From Deltaproteobacteria bacterium (GTDB lineage Bacteria; Myxococcota_A; UBA796; SXON01), in contig CANFCK010000015.1 of the NCBI GenBank assembly GCA_947445035.1, forward strand, positions 1-64,000: 64,000 nt of DNA, written 5' to 3'. The position numbers and the translations under genes were made by a program. Numbering within the stretch: position 1 is the first letter of the stretch; each line of letters begins with the position of its first letter. This document shows, piece by piece, positions 55,760-64,000 of this stretch. The notes beneath the pieces are model-generated. The model was not told the origin of the DNA. It ran no database searches and saw nothing but the letters and a program-made list of their open reading frames with translations.

Positions 55760-56782
55760 CTAACCTCCAGCTTCGGGCGCGAACTGCGCCTTGAACACGG
55801 GGTCCACCGCAACCGTTCCCGCTTGTTGCACGTCGCCCAAGAGGGCCCAGGCCCGCGCCGCCGCGTCGCCGGTCTGTCCATCGAGCAGCTTGCGCGCCGT
55901 TTCCCCGTCCTTTTCAGCCACCAGCAGCGCTGCGGTTGCCCGGGCATCTGCGTAGCCGTCGGCGGGAGAGATCGCGCTGATACGCTCGAAGCCGGCTAGG
56001 CACCCTGGCCCGTCGCCCTCGGCGCAAAGCACCAGCGCGCGCGTGGCCTGGACCCGCCAGACCTGGCCCTCAGGCGCGATCGGAATCGCGTCGAGCAAGC
56101 TGGCCGCGATGCCCGGTTCGCCCGCCGTCGCGGCACGCCCGGCCCACAAAAGGAGCTGCTCGGCGCCGTCTTCACGGACGGCGGCGTAGGACTTGATCGG
56201 CTCCTCGGCCGCACGAACCGCAATCGGCCGTTGACCGAGCGCCCAGAGCGCGTTGACCTCGGCCAGTCCGGCCAAAAGTGGAGCCGGGTCGTTCAGAAGG
56301 TCCAAGTAGGCGGTGGCCGTGACACCCACCGCGCCCGCTTCGACGTGCAGCCCTTCCAGCGCCGTCTTGGCCGCCGCCCGGTCCCCGTCCGCGAGGCTGA
56401 CCTCGGCGACGAGGAGCCGAGCGACTGGACCGCCCGCCGCCGTGGCGTGCAGGCGCACCGCATCGAGATCACCGGTTTCTACCGCGACAAGTGCGCGTCG
56501 AAGCTTGACCTCGGCCAGGCGCTCTTCGGCGGTCGCCTCGACGCCGGCCAAAAGTGCATCGGCCGCAGCGGGATTCCCCTGGAGCAACTTGACGTAAGCC
56601 GCCCCGGAGACGGCGTCGACGTTGGTGGGAGCGGTCTTGAGCGCGGCATCGTAGGCCGCGGCTGCGCCGCCGAGATCACCGGCCTTGAGCTTGCCCTCCG
56701 CCTCGGTCAGCTGTGCGGACGGATCGGACAGCAGTCCCTGAAGCATCGAACATCCAAGAAGCGAAAAGACGAGCACCGGCAT
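55760..56782 (-). CDS. TPR lipoprotein, first gene of the importer operon
   Basis: A 340-aa lipoprotein (LVFSLLGC, Cys11) built of TPR-like repeats: LTEAEGKLKAGDLGGAAAAY, APTNVDAVSGAAYVKLLQG, LAVARLLVAEV-type helices. The start at ATG 56782 is chosen after rejecting an upstream extension antisense to the kinase. It opens a run of 11 minus-strand genes with gaps of at most 8 nt or 4-nt overlaps, and is divergent from the Ser/Thr kinase. Confidence 0.82.
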   Translation of the reverse strand: MPVLVFSLLGCSMLQGLLSDPSAQLTEAEGKLKAGDLGGAAAAYDAALKTAPTNVDAVSGAAYVKLLQGNPAAADALLAGVEATAEERLAEVKLRRALVAVETGDLDAVRLHATAAGGPVARLLVAEVSLADGDRAAAKTALEGLHVEAGAVGVTATAYLDLLNDPAPLLAGLAEVNALWALGQRPIAVRAAEEPIKSYAAVREDGAEQLLLWAGRAATAGEPGIAASLLDAIPIAPEGQVWRVQATRALVLCAEGDGPGCLAGFERISAISPADGYADARATAALLVAEKDGETARKLLDGQTGDAAARAWALLGDVQQAGTVAVDPVFKAQFAPEAGG

Positions 56783-56879
56783 TCGGGGCACACTCCGCCC
56801 TCCCGCTATTGCGTGGCCGATGGGGGGGCAAGCGCGGCCGGCCGCTACGGAATATGCGCGGTACTGGAGCGCCCTAAGG

Positions 56880-58493
56880 ATGGAGTCAGCGCCGGGCGGA
56901 CGGGGACTTGAACTCCTGCTGCTGCACGAGATCAATGCCGGAACCTTCGCGCGTCTCTACCTGGCAGAGACGCGCGGCGCCGGCGGAGTCGATCGCATCG
57001 TCGCCGTCAAGATTCTCCGTGAACAATGGGAGGGGCAGCAGGACATCGTGAACCGCACGCGCGACGAGGCGCGGCTTTTGGCCCGGTTGCGGCACAAGAA
57101 CATCCTCCGGGTCGAGGACCTGGTGGAGATCGACGGGCAGACCGCGATCATCATGGAGTATGTCGACGGCCTCGACCTCAAGCAGCTTGTCGATGCCCTG
57201 GTCGAACGAAGGCAGCGGGTGCCGGCAAAGGTGGCGCTGCAAATCGTGCTGGAGTCTGCCAGCGCGCTGGAGGCCGCCCATTTTCGGGTGCCCACCGGTC
57301 TGGACGGGCCGCTGAAGGTCGTGCACCGCGATCTGAAGCCCAGCAACATCATGTTGAGCGTAGAGGGCGAAGTCCGGGTGCTCGACTTCGGCACGGCCCG
57401 CTCGACGCATGCCTTCCGCAGCGCTGAGACCGGGGCGATGCGCTTTGGTTCGCTGAAGTACATGTCGCCCGAGCGGCGCGACGGCGACCGCGGCGAGCAC
57501 GCCGGCGACATCTACGCCCTCGGCCTGGTGCTCATCGAACTTTTGCGTAGCGAATGGCTGCCTCTGCTCCCCATGGATGCCGGGGAGCACGATTCCGCGA
57601 TCGCGCAGGCGATCGCCCGGCTGGACCAGCTGGGGATGCCCAATTCGGAGTGGGACCTGACCCTGCGCCGCGTGCTCGGCCAGATGCTCGCCAGCGAGCC
57701 GAGCGTGCGACCCAACGCCGAACAGTTGGTGAAGCTTCTCCGCGCGTTCGTCGAACAGGCGTCGGGACCGACCCTTGATCGTTTCGCCTACGAGGTGGTG
57801 CAATCGCTGAACTGGCAGGTGCACAGCGACAAGAGCGGCGGCGCGCTCGCGGGGCGCACCGTGACCGTGAACCAGCTCGACAGCGGGCGCCCGAGCGGTC
57901 CGAAGGCCGGGGCGACCCGATCTTCCGCGCCCTCGCGCCCCGCAGCATCGATTCCACCGCGATCATCGGCCCCCCCGGCCGCGGCGTGGGGCACGTCAGT
58001 CGAGCCCGAGTCGGCACCCGCCAACCATCGAGCGTTGGCGTTGGGGGTGGGCATCGTCATCGCTGGACTGCTTGGTCTGGTCCTTTTGGCGCTGGTCGGC
58101 GGTGGGTTGTGGGCGGTGCTTGGCCGCGGGGAGGAGCCCAGCGTGGCGGGAACCGAAACGGCCCCTGCGGCGATCGTTCCCCCAGTGGTCCCGGTCGATG
58201 GCGGGGCCGCCGCGATTCTCGCCGGGCCGCCGCTGGCGGTGACCGTGGTCGGCCAGGCTGCCCAGTGGGTAAAGCTGGAGCGCGATGGCGCCGTAGTCCT
58301 GGAAAGTCGCAAGGCGATGGACGGCGCGGCGCCCGAGGGAGACTACACGCTGGTGGTGAAGTTGGTGGGGAAGGAGCCGCTGCGCGCCGCCCTGGTCCTC
58401 GGGTCGGACGGGGTGTCCCTCCAGTGCGAGGGCAACGCCGCGGGGAACCTGACGTGCACCGGAGGAAAGCGGGCGTTGACGCTGAAGCCGTGA
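56880..58493 (+). CDS. Ser/Thr protein kinase with transmembrane segment
   Basis: A 537-aa eukaryote-type kinase. ATP-binding Lys44 lies in VAVKILREQW, the catalytic loop is HRDLKPSNIML (Asp151), and DFG is at 169-171. The P+1 region is FGSLKYMSPERRDGD. The glycine loop is weak (NAGTFARLYLAE, first Gly missing). A Pro/Ser-rich juxtamembrane region leads to one membrane helix (about 394-420) and a small periplasmic tail of ~115 residues with two cysteines, probably a sensor. The ATG at 56880 is preferred; an ATG at 56820 in frame would add 20 unlikely residues. It is divergent from the ABC operon and may control it or the downstream envelope genes. Confidence 0.92.
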   Translation: MESAPGGRGLELLLLHEINAGTFARLYLAETRGAGGVDRIVAVKILREQWEGQQDIVNRTRDEARLLARLRHKNILRVEDLVEIDGQTAIIMEYVDGLDLKQLVDALVERRQRVPAKVALQIVLESASALEAAHFRVPTGLDGPLKVVHRDLKPSNIMLSVEGEVRVLDFGTARSTHAFRSAETGAMRFGSLKYMSPERRDGDRGEHAGDIYALGLVLIELLRSEWLPLLPMDAGEHDSAIAQAIARLDQLGMPNSEWDLTLRRVLGQMLASEPSVRPNAEQLVKLLRAFVEQASGPTLDRFAYEVVQSLNWQVHSDKSGGALAGRTVTVNQLDSGRPSGPKAGATRSSAPSRPAASIPPRSSAPPAAAWGTSVEPESAPANHRALALGVGIVIAGLLGLVLLALVGGGLWAVLGRGEEPSVAGTETAPAAIVPPVVPVDGGAAAILAGPPLAVTVVGQAAQWVKLERDGAVVLESRKAMDGAAPEGDYTLVVKLVGKEPLRAALVLGSDGVSLQCEGNAAGNLTCTGGKRALTLKP

Positions 58494-58537
58494 TCGAAAC
58501 GACCGGTACGGAGCGTGCTGGGATACACTCCGCCGCA

Positions 58538-61288
58538 ATGCGCCGCTGCCTTCCACTCGCCACGCTTGCCATCCTCTCGCTCGCCGGCTGTTCGTTGCCC
58601 TTCGGCGCTGACATCGACGACCTCCCGCCGGTCGACAGCGCCGCGGACACCGACACCGGCGAAGAAACCGGGGAGACGGGGGACGCGTCCGACACGGTGG
58701 TTGCCGGCGTGGTGGTGGGGGTGGACGGCCTGCCCCTCGCAGGGGTTTCGATCACGGGCGGCCCAGGCGTGGTCGTCAGCGGGGCCGATGGCAGCTTCAT
58801 CGTAGACGGCACGGCGCCAGTTCAGCTGAGCTTCGAACGCGCCGGCCTCCACACGGCGGTGCGCACCTACAACCACAGCCTCGCGCAGGCGCGGGTCGGG
58901 CTGCAACCGAAGCGCACCGCGACCCCCTTCGATTCAGCCGCCGGGGTGACCATACTCATGGACAAGCTCACCGCGGCGCCGGAAGACGACGCCTCCGCGG
59001 TCGTGTCGGCCGGCGCCCTTGGTGTGGGCATGGTCGCCGTCACCTTTGATCCGCTCGACCTTGCCGCGGGCATGCACACGCTCCCGCTGGGTCCGCTGGG
59101 CGCCGACGGTCAGGTGGCCACGATTCTGGCGGCCGCGGTGATCGAGCTGTCCGGGGGCGAGGGCGCGCTCGTCGCCAGCGCGCCGATCACGGTCACCCTG
59201 TCGCTGCTGGCTGATTCCTCCAGCGGCTCGAACGCGGTCCTGCGCGCCGATGGCGCCTCGTGGACGTACGTCGGTGAGGCCACGATCCTCGCGATCGGCG
59301 ACGAGTACGCGGCATCGTTCACGGTGACGGACGGCGGCACCTACGCCGTCGGTCGGCTCGACGCTGCAGGCTGTGTGTCCGGAAAGGCCGTAGACGGCAA
59401 CGGCGGGGACGCGGGGGGCGCGCGCGTGCGATCCTACCTCCGTCCCGTCGCCGCGGGCATCGCCAGCTATGTGGACGAAACCGTGGCCGCGGCTGACGGC
59501 TCATTCTGCGTGACCGGCTCCGGCGCGGGAACCGCCATCCTGGTCGACTATGCCGATGGCACCGGGGCCGTGTGGTCCTCCGCGACCAACGCAGCCGCGG
59601 TGGGCACCCCCGACACCTGCGAAGAATGCAACGAGATCGGCAACGTCGCCCTGGCCCTGGCCGGCTGCGCGACGGGCAACCTCTTCTCTGCCGACGGCAG
59701 CGCCACGCTCCCCTCCCCCTTCGCGTATGAGGAGGGCGACATCGCCCTGAGCGTCGTGGCGGATGGCGATGCATCGGTCACCTTCTTTGCGCGAGCGGGC
59801 ACGTCATTCCATCTCCGCGGCCCGGGCGGCCTGCGCAAGACCTTCTCGGTGACCGGCGGAACCACGCCGACCACGTCCGATTGCACCCGGCTGGGCAACC
59901 TCCAAGCCCCCGAAAGCTGCGTCGCCGTCGATGTCACGGACAGCACGGGGGCGCTCCCCGGTGTGACCGTGACCCACGGCAGCGGCGCGTGGACCACCAC
60001 GGGCGACGACGGCACCGCGTGCGTCAGCAGCGAAGACGGCGACACCACCTACACGGCGTCGCGCACCGTCGGCGCCCAGGCTGTTTCCTCCACGACCGCA
60101 GCAAACGTCGACGCGGTGGCGGGAAGCTGCCAGGCGGGGGAGTGTTTCGCTGGACCGCTCTTGAGCTTCCCGGACGCCGGTTGCGTCGAGGGCGTCTTGT
60201 ATGGAGAAGGCGGCGTGGCCGAGGCCGGCGTCACCTTGTGGTCGTCCTCCTGGGACTCGGTCACCACGGGCTCGGACGGCGCGTACTTGCTCAGCACCGC
60301 GGGCTACGGCCGCGGCGCCATCTGGGGCGGCACCTGGCCGGTCACCAGCTTCGACGACCAGCCCGCGTCGGCCGGCTGCGCGTCGCTCGACCTCTACGCG
60401 GATGCGGGCGCGCCGCCATCGCTGGTTGTGGCCATGGACGACTTCGCGTGGCGGGTGGATGCCGGCGGGACCGATACGACGCTCGTCGCCGCTGCGGTGA
60501 CCCAGTTCACGGACATCCAGGCCGACACCACCGCCGACCTGCTGTTGGGCGTGCTCAACGTGTACACGTTCGCGGGCGAGGCGGAGGGCGCCGGTTGGGC
60601 CAACTTCGGGAGCTCTTCGGCCTACTGGTCCGCAGCGCGCATCGCACCGGACGGCTCGGTGGTCGCGTTGCAGGGCTACGGTAGTCTGAACCCGGCGGTT
60701 TGGCTCTATGACCTCAATGGGGACCAGATCCGCCAGCTCTCCACCAACGCCGGCACCGAGGCAGACGGGCTCGCGTTCTCCCCGGACGGGCTTTACCTGG
60801 CCAGCTCGCGCCTGGACGGCGGCATCGAGTCCACGCCGGTCAGCGGGGCACGTTCGCCCATCACCTTCGCGACGGCACCGTGCGCCCACCCGGTCTTCTG
60901 GGACACCTTCACCGTCGCGCTGGACTGCAGCGGCGACGTGTACCTCTACGAGACCGATGGCAGCGGCAGCGTCAGCTTCCTGCTCGGCGCCGAGGCCGAG
61001 CGCGTCTGGGCGATCACCAGCACCAACCGGGTGGTCTACACCAGCGGCGACACGCTGCGGATCGCCAACATCGATCTGAGCGACGAACAGGTGCTCTACA
61101 CCGGCAGCCCCGACACCACGTTCCGCCGCGTCCGCGCCACGGCCGACGGGCTCTGGGTGGCGGCGATCGTGGACGACCCGGTGGCCGGCACCGATGTGGT
61201 CGCCATTCCCGACCAGGCACCCTACGAAGCGGCCTGGCTGACCGAGACCCCGAGCGAGAGCGAAGTCAGCATCGACTGGCTCGACTGA
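58538..61288 (+). CDS. large lipoprotein with carboxypeptidase-regulatory-like repeats
   Basis: A 916-aa lipoprotein (ATLAILSLAGC, Cys18). A short Asp/Thr/Gly tract is followed by several beta-sandwich segments of the carboxypeptidase-regulatory type (VVVGVDGLPLAGVSITGGPG, VDVTDSTGALPGVTVTHGSG, GVLYGEGGVAEAGVTLWSSS) with paired cysteines. The C-terminal ~280 residues resemble propeller blades (ARIAPDGSVVALQGYGS, DGLAFSPDGLYLASSR). The ATG is at 58538; the frame open to 57986 overlaps the kinase. Function unknown, likely surface-exposed. It lies 44 nt after the kinase. Confidence 0.82.
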   Translation: MRRCLPLATLAILSLAGCSLPFGADIDDLPPVDSAADTDTGEETGETGDASDTVVAGVVVGVDGLPLAGVSITGGPGVVVSGADGSFIVDGTAPVQLSFERAGLHTAVRTYNHSLAQARVGLQPKRTATPFDSAAGVTILMDKLTAAPEDDASAVVSAGALGVGMVAVTFDPLDLAAGMHTLPLGPLGADGQVATILAAAVIELSGGEGALVASAPITVTLSLLADSSSGSNAVLRADGASWTYVGEATILAIGDEYAASFTVTDGGTYAVGRLDAAGCVSGKAVDGNGGDAGGARVRSYLRPVAAGIASYVDETVAAADGSFCVTGSGAGTAILVDYADGTGAVWSSATNAAAVGTPDTCEECNEIGNVALALAGCATGNLFSADGSATLPSPFAYEEGDIALSVVADGDASVTFFARAGTSFHLRGPGGLRKTFSVTGGTTPTTSDCTRLGNLQAPESCVAVDVTDSTGALPGVTVTHGSGAWTTTGDDGTACVSSEDGDTTYTASRTVGAQAVSSTTAANVDAVAGSCQAGECFAGPLLSFPDAGCVEGVLYGEGGVAEAGVTLWSSSWDSVTTGSDGAYLLSTAGYGRGAIWGGTWPVTSFDDQPASAGCASLDLYADAGAPPSLVVAMDDFAWRVDAGGTDTTLVAAAVTQFTDIQADTTADLLLGVLNVYTFAGEAEGAGWANFGSSSAYWSAARIAPDGSVVALQGYGSLNPAVWLYDLNGDQIRQLSTNAGTEADGLAFSPDGLYLASSRLDGGIESTPVSGARSPITFATAPCAHPVFWDTFTVALDCSGDVYLYETDGSGSVSFLLGAEAERVWAITSTNRVVYTSGDTLRIANIDLSDEQVLYTGSPDTTFRRVRATADGLWVAAIVDDPVAGTDVVAIPDQAPYEAAWLTETPSESEVSIDWLD

Positions 61289-61293
61289 GCCCG

Positions 61294-62247
61294 ATGGTCC
61301 GCACCCGGGTGCTGCACGCCGACGGTCACGTGCAGGTGACCGACACCATCGCAGCCGCGCGTGCCCCCGCGCCTGGAGACACCATATGGGTGGACCTCGT
61401 GGCGTCGACCGACGTCGGGCTGGCCACCCTTCTGCCCGAGTGGCGCTTTCATCCGCTGGCGCTCGAGGACTGCCTCCACGAGCAGCGCCGGTCCAAGTAC
61501 GAACGGTATCCGGGTCACGACTTCCTCGTGCTGCAAGCGCTCGACCGCACCACCACCGACGAGCTCGACACCATCCCGATTCGCGTGCTGCTCAAGCCTG
61601 GCCTCGTGGTGACGGTCCGCCAACAGCCCAGCACGGCCTTGGATCACGTCGCCGCCTTGTTTGCGGAAGACACCGAGCGGGTGGGCCAGGGCGCCGATCG
61701 GGTGGTCCACGCCCTGCTTGACGCCATCGTGGACGAGTTCATGCCGCTTTTGGAGAGCTGGGAGGCCGAGCTCGACGCAATCGAGGACCGCATGGGTGTG
61801 CGCCCCGAAGAAAATCCCGTCGAGGCAATCATCGCGCTGCGTAGACGTTTGCTCCACGTGCTCCGCCAGATGGCGCCGATGCAGGAGGTGGTGCGTCGCC
61901 TCCAAGACGGGCCCGAAACCAGCGAGGTCGGGCGCATCTACTACCGCGACGTGCACGACCACATCGTCGCCGTCATCGACTCCGCGGTGCTCCTCAAGGA
62001 GGTCTGCGACGGCCTGATGCGGGTGCAGAGCGAGCGTGGCAACCAACGACTGAACAGGGTGATGAAGTACCTGGCGATCGTCAGCACGCTGATGTTGCCG
62101 ATGACCGTCATTTCTGGCGTATTCGGCATGAACTTCGACGTGATCCCCACCGCCCACGCCGAGCAGGGTTTCTGGGGCGCCCTGGGGATGATGCTGGGGA
62201 GCGCGCTCATCCTGGTCCTCTGGTTCAAACGTAGGGGGTGGATCTGA
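61294..62247 (+). CDS. corA: CorA-family divalent cation channel
   Basis: A 317-aa inner-membrane magnesium or divalent metal channel. A soluble alpha/beta N-terminal domain and a long stalk helix (about 150-240) lead to two C-terminal transmembrane helices. The selectivity motif is GMN at 278-280 (VISGVFGMNFDVIP). The C terminus ends WFKRRGWI, typical of the family. It starts 5 nt after the lipoprotein stop and lies 1 nt before a response regulator, so it may be co-regulated with it. Confidence 0.95.
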   Translation: MVRTRVLHADGHVQVTDTIAAARAPAPGDTIWVDLVASTDVGLATLLPEWRFHPLALEDCLHEQRRSKYERYPGHDFLVLQALDRTTTDELDTIPIRVLLKPGLVVTVRQQPSTALDHVAALFAEDTERVGQGADRVVHALLDAIVDEFMPLLESWEAELDAIEDRMGVRPEENPVEAIIALRRRLLHVLRQMAPMQEVVRRLQDGPETSEVGRIYYRDVHDHIVAVIDSAVLLKEVCDGLMRVQSERGNQRLNRVMKYLAIVSTLMLPMTVISGVFGMNFDVIPTAHAEQGFWGALGMMLGSALILVLWFKRRGWI

Positions 62248-62248
62248 G

Positions 62249-62932
62249 ATGGCTGACCGCATCCTGCTCATCGAAGACGACCCGTCGATCGTGCGCGGGC
62301 TCGAGCTGAACCTCAGCCTCGACGGCTACGAAGTCCGCGCCGCCATGGACGGCCCCGCCGGCTTGCGGATGGCGACCGAGTGGAAGCCCGACCTTGTGCT
62401 CTTGGACGTGATGCTGCCGGCGATGAACGGCTACGAGGTGTGTCGTGAGCTCCGACGACGCGGATTGTCGATGCCGGTGGTCATCCTCAGCGCCAAGGGT
62501 GCCGAGCCCGACAAGGTGATGGGCCTGGACATGGGCGCAGATGATTTCGTCACCAAGCCCTTCGGCCTGGCCGAGCTCCAAGCCAGAATCAAGGCCCACT
62601 TGCGACGTGGACGCCCGGCGACCGCACAGGTGCTGCGTTTCGGCGACGTCGAAGCGGACTTCACCGCGGGGGAGGTGCGGCGTGGCGGCAACGCTGTCGA
62701 GATGACCGCGCGCGAGTTGCAGCTCTTGCAGTACCTGGCCCGGCACGACGGTCGCGTCGTGACCCGACAGATGATACTGGACACCGTCTGGGGTGCCAAC
62801 TACTTCGGCACGGAGCGCACTGTGGACAACTTCATCACCCGCCTGCGGCAGAAGCTGGACGGCGACGATCCGCAGCACTTCTTCACCGTGCGCGGCATCG
62901 GCTATCGTTTCCGTGCCGAGGCTGCCCGATGA
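62249..62932 (+). CDS. OmpR/PhoB-family response regulator
   Basis: A 227-aa regulator. Receiver: acidic pair IEDD near the N terminus, phospho-Asp53 in LVLLDVMLPAMNG, Ser80 in ILSAKG and Lys102 in FVTKPFG. Winged helix (about 128-225): TARELQLLQYLARH, TVDNFITRLRQKLDGD, FTVRGIGYRF. No histidine kinase gene is adjacent, so the partner is elsewhere. The ATG begins 1 nt after the corA stop, and the TGA overlaps the next ATG. Confidence 0.95.
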   Translation: MADRILLIEDDPSIVRGLELNLSLDGYEVRAAMDGPAGLRMATEWKPDLVLLDVMLPAMNGYEVCRELRRRGLSMPVVILSAKGAEPDKVMGLDMGADDFVTKPFGLAELQARIKAHLRRGRPATAQVLRFGDVEADFTAGEVRRGGNAVEMTARELQLLQYLARHDGRVVTRQMILDTVWGANYFGTERTVDNFITRLRQKLDGDDPQHFFTVRGIGYRFRAEAAR

Positions 62933-64000
62933 GACGCGCGATCGTGCTCGTGGCGCTCTTGGGCTGCCCCAAAGCGCAAGAGGGTCGCCGGGTGCCCGCC
63001 GTCGAGGCCCCAACGCCACCCGAGGCGCCAACCCCCAAGCCGCCCAACCCCGAAACCCCGCCCCGACCCAGCTGGCGTGCCGGTTGGAGCGAAGAAAACG
63101 GTACCCTGGACCGACCGGAGGAGCGCTGGGGGGTGACGCTTGGCGGGCCGATCACCGCACCCGTGCTGGCCGACACCACACAGGTCTATGCCGTCGCCGA
63201 CGGTCGCATCGCCGCCTTCAGCCTGGATGGAAAGCGAATCTGGGAAGTGCAGCTTCCCGGCGTGCAGGGCGCGGCGCTCGCCGGCGAGAGCATCGTCGCC
63301 GGTGGCGACGATGGCCGCGTACACTTCTTCGACCGAGCAACGGGCAAAGAAAAGACCGCCACCGAGCGCGGGGGACCCCTGGTCGGAGCGCCGGTGGCGA
63401 TCGACGGCGGCTGGGCCTGGGTCACCGAAGAGGGGGCCGTCGTGAGCAATGCGGGTTGGCTGTATGCCGTCGGCAAGTCGCCGATGGGTCGGCCGGCGGC
63501 GGACGAAAGCACCGTCTACGTCGCGACGCGTGACGGCACGCTGATGGCGGTGGGCCCCAAAGGTGTGGAGTGGCAGGTCAAGCTCCCGGGCCCGCCGACG
63601 GATGGGCCGGCGCTCGACGAAGACAACGTCTACGTCTCGCTCGCCGCCGACGGGGGCGAACCGGGAGGGGTAGTCGCCTACGGGCGCTGGGGGCCGCTGC
63701 TTGCCAAGGAGCGCTGGCGTTTTCGCAGCGAGTTCCAGCCGTTGGCCGCCGTCGGCGCGGACGTCGACACCGTCTACGTCCCCGACAAAGACGGCAACGT
63801 CTACGCGCTCGGGGCGGACGACGGCAGCCGGCGGTGGAACAGCGAGGGCTACGGCGAGTTCTCCACCCAGCCGCTGGTGACCAAAGGCTCGGTCTTCGTC
63901 GGCAACAGTGACGGCCACCTGACCCGGCTCGATACCTACGACGGGGGCCGCGCCTGGTCCATCGACCTCGGCGCGCCAGTCACGGGCGAGCCGGTGATCG
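62929..64000 (+). CDS. PQQ-type beta-propeller lipoprotein, cut by the window end
   Basis: A partial gene of at least 357 codons with no stop before 64000. The lipobox is VALLGC (Cys13). A Pro-rich linker (14-45) is followed by PQQ-like/BamB-type propeller blades: VYAVADGRIAAFSLDGKRIW, GGDDGRVHFFDRATGKE, VYVPDKDGNVYALGADDGS, VFVGNSDGHLTRLDTYDGG. BamB-like lipoproteins help in outer-membrane assembly, but many relatives have other roles. The ATG overlaps the regulator stop by 4 nt. Confidence 0.88.
   Translation, partial: MRRAIVLVALLGCPKAQEGRRVPAVEAPTPPEAPTPKPPNPETPPRPSWRAGWSEENGTLDRPEERWGVTLGGPITAPVLADTTQVYAVADGRIAAFSLDGKRIWEVQLPGVQGAALAGESIVAGGDDGRVHFFDRATGKEKTATERGGPLVGAPVAIDGGWAWVTEEGAVVSNAGWLYAVGKSPMGRPAADESTVYVATRDGTLMAVGPKGVEWQVKLPGPPTDGPALDEDNVYVSLAADGGEPGGVVAYGRWGPLLAKERWRFRSEFQPLAAVGADVDTVYVPDKDGNVYALGADDGSRRWNSEGYGEFSTQPLVTKGSVFVGNSDGHLTRLDTYDGGRAWSIDLGAPVTGEPVI

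Noticed and set aside
57986..58537. Extension of the 916-aa lipoprotein upstream into the kinase gene
   Set aside because: It overlaps the kinase tail in another frame, and a clean signal peptide starts at 58538.

Overview
The window is GC-rich bacterial chromosome from a Gram-negative organism. Its gene style points to a Myxococcota or related deltaproteobacterial lineage, although no rRNA or marker set is present to prove it. Supporting signs are a Ser/Thr kinase with a periplasmic tail, an Hsp70 carrying a Myxococcus-type PilZ-like domain, a sigma-54 activator with a receiver domain, the futalosine menaquinone gene mqnD, and about 18 lipoproteins, many with Asp/Thr/Gly/Ser tracts behind the lipobox cysteine.

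Layout. 1-5.3 kb is an accessory patch: an HExxH protein of unknown role, a serine recombinase, a beta-lactamase-fold esterase/peptidase, and a two-gene unit of a PARP-like ADP-ribosyltransferase candidate plus a 67-aa protein. 5.4-8.8 kb has a class A penicillin-binding protein and an SGNH hydrolase. 8.9-13.8 kb (minus) is a lipid and ribosome operon: a radical-SAM-like protein without cluster cysteines, yceD, rpmF, plsX, acpP, fabF and a TPR protein. 13.9-21.8 kb holds a lipoprotein/DUF4932 pair, mqnD, a methyltransferase, the DnaK-PilZ fusion and purF. 22-34 kb is mostly exported and lipid-anchored proteins: a beta-propeller, DUF4331, TPR, an amidohydrolase with calcium repeats, a double parvulin, a methyltransferase and an EF-hand membrane protein. 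It also contains a duplicated gene tail.

34.1-39.1 kb is the most interesting part. A divergent sigma-54-type regulator unit faces a cluster of four tandem lipoprotein thioredoxin/TlpA-fold genes. In the first three, an in-frame UGA sits exactly at the first cysteine of the active site (W-UGA-G-[SA]-C). Each UGA is followed, at an identical 21-nt distance, by a 7-bp hairpin with a GG-starting loop. They read as three tandem selenoproteins. The fourth paralogue lacks the UGA, the second cysteine and the hairpin. Standard gene calling would cut each of the three into two pieces.

39-45.6 kb carries more surface proteins (Ig-like/beta-barrel, OmpA-like, lipoproteins) and an amidase. 45.6-56.8 kb (minus) is one tightly overlapping run of 11 genes built around a complete Dpp/Opp-type ABC importer, with exported TPR, Thr-rich and TolB-like partners. 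56.9-64 kb (plus) holds a Ser/Thr kinase, a large lipoprotein, CorA, a PhoB-type regulator and a beta-propeller lipoprotein cut by the window end. No tRNA, rRNA, CRISPR array or insertion sequence was recognised. The selenocysteine machinery (selA/B/C/D) is not in the window.
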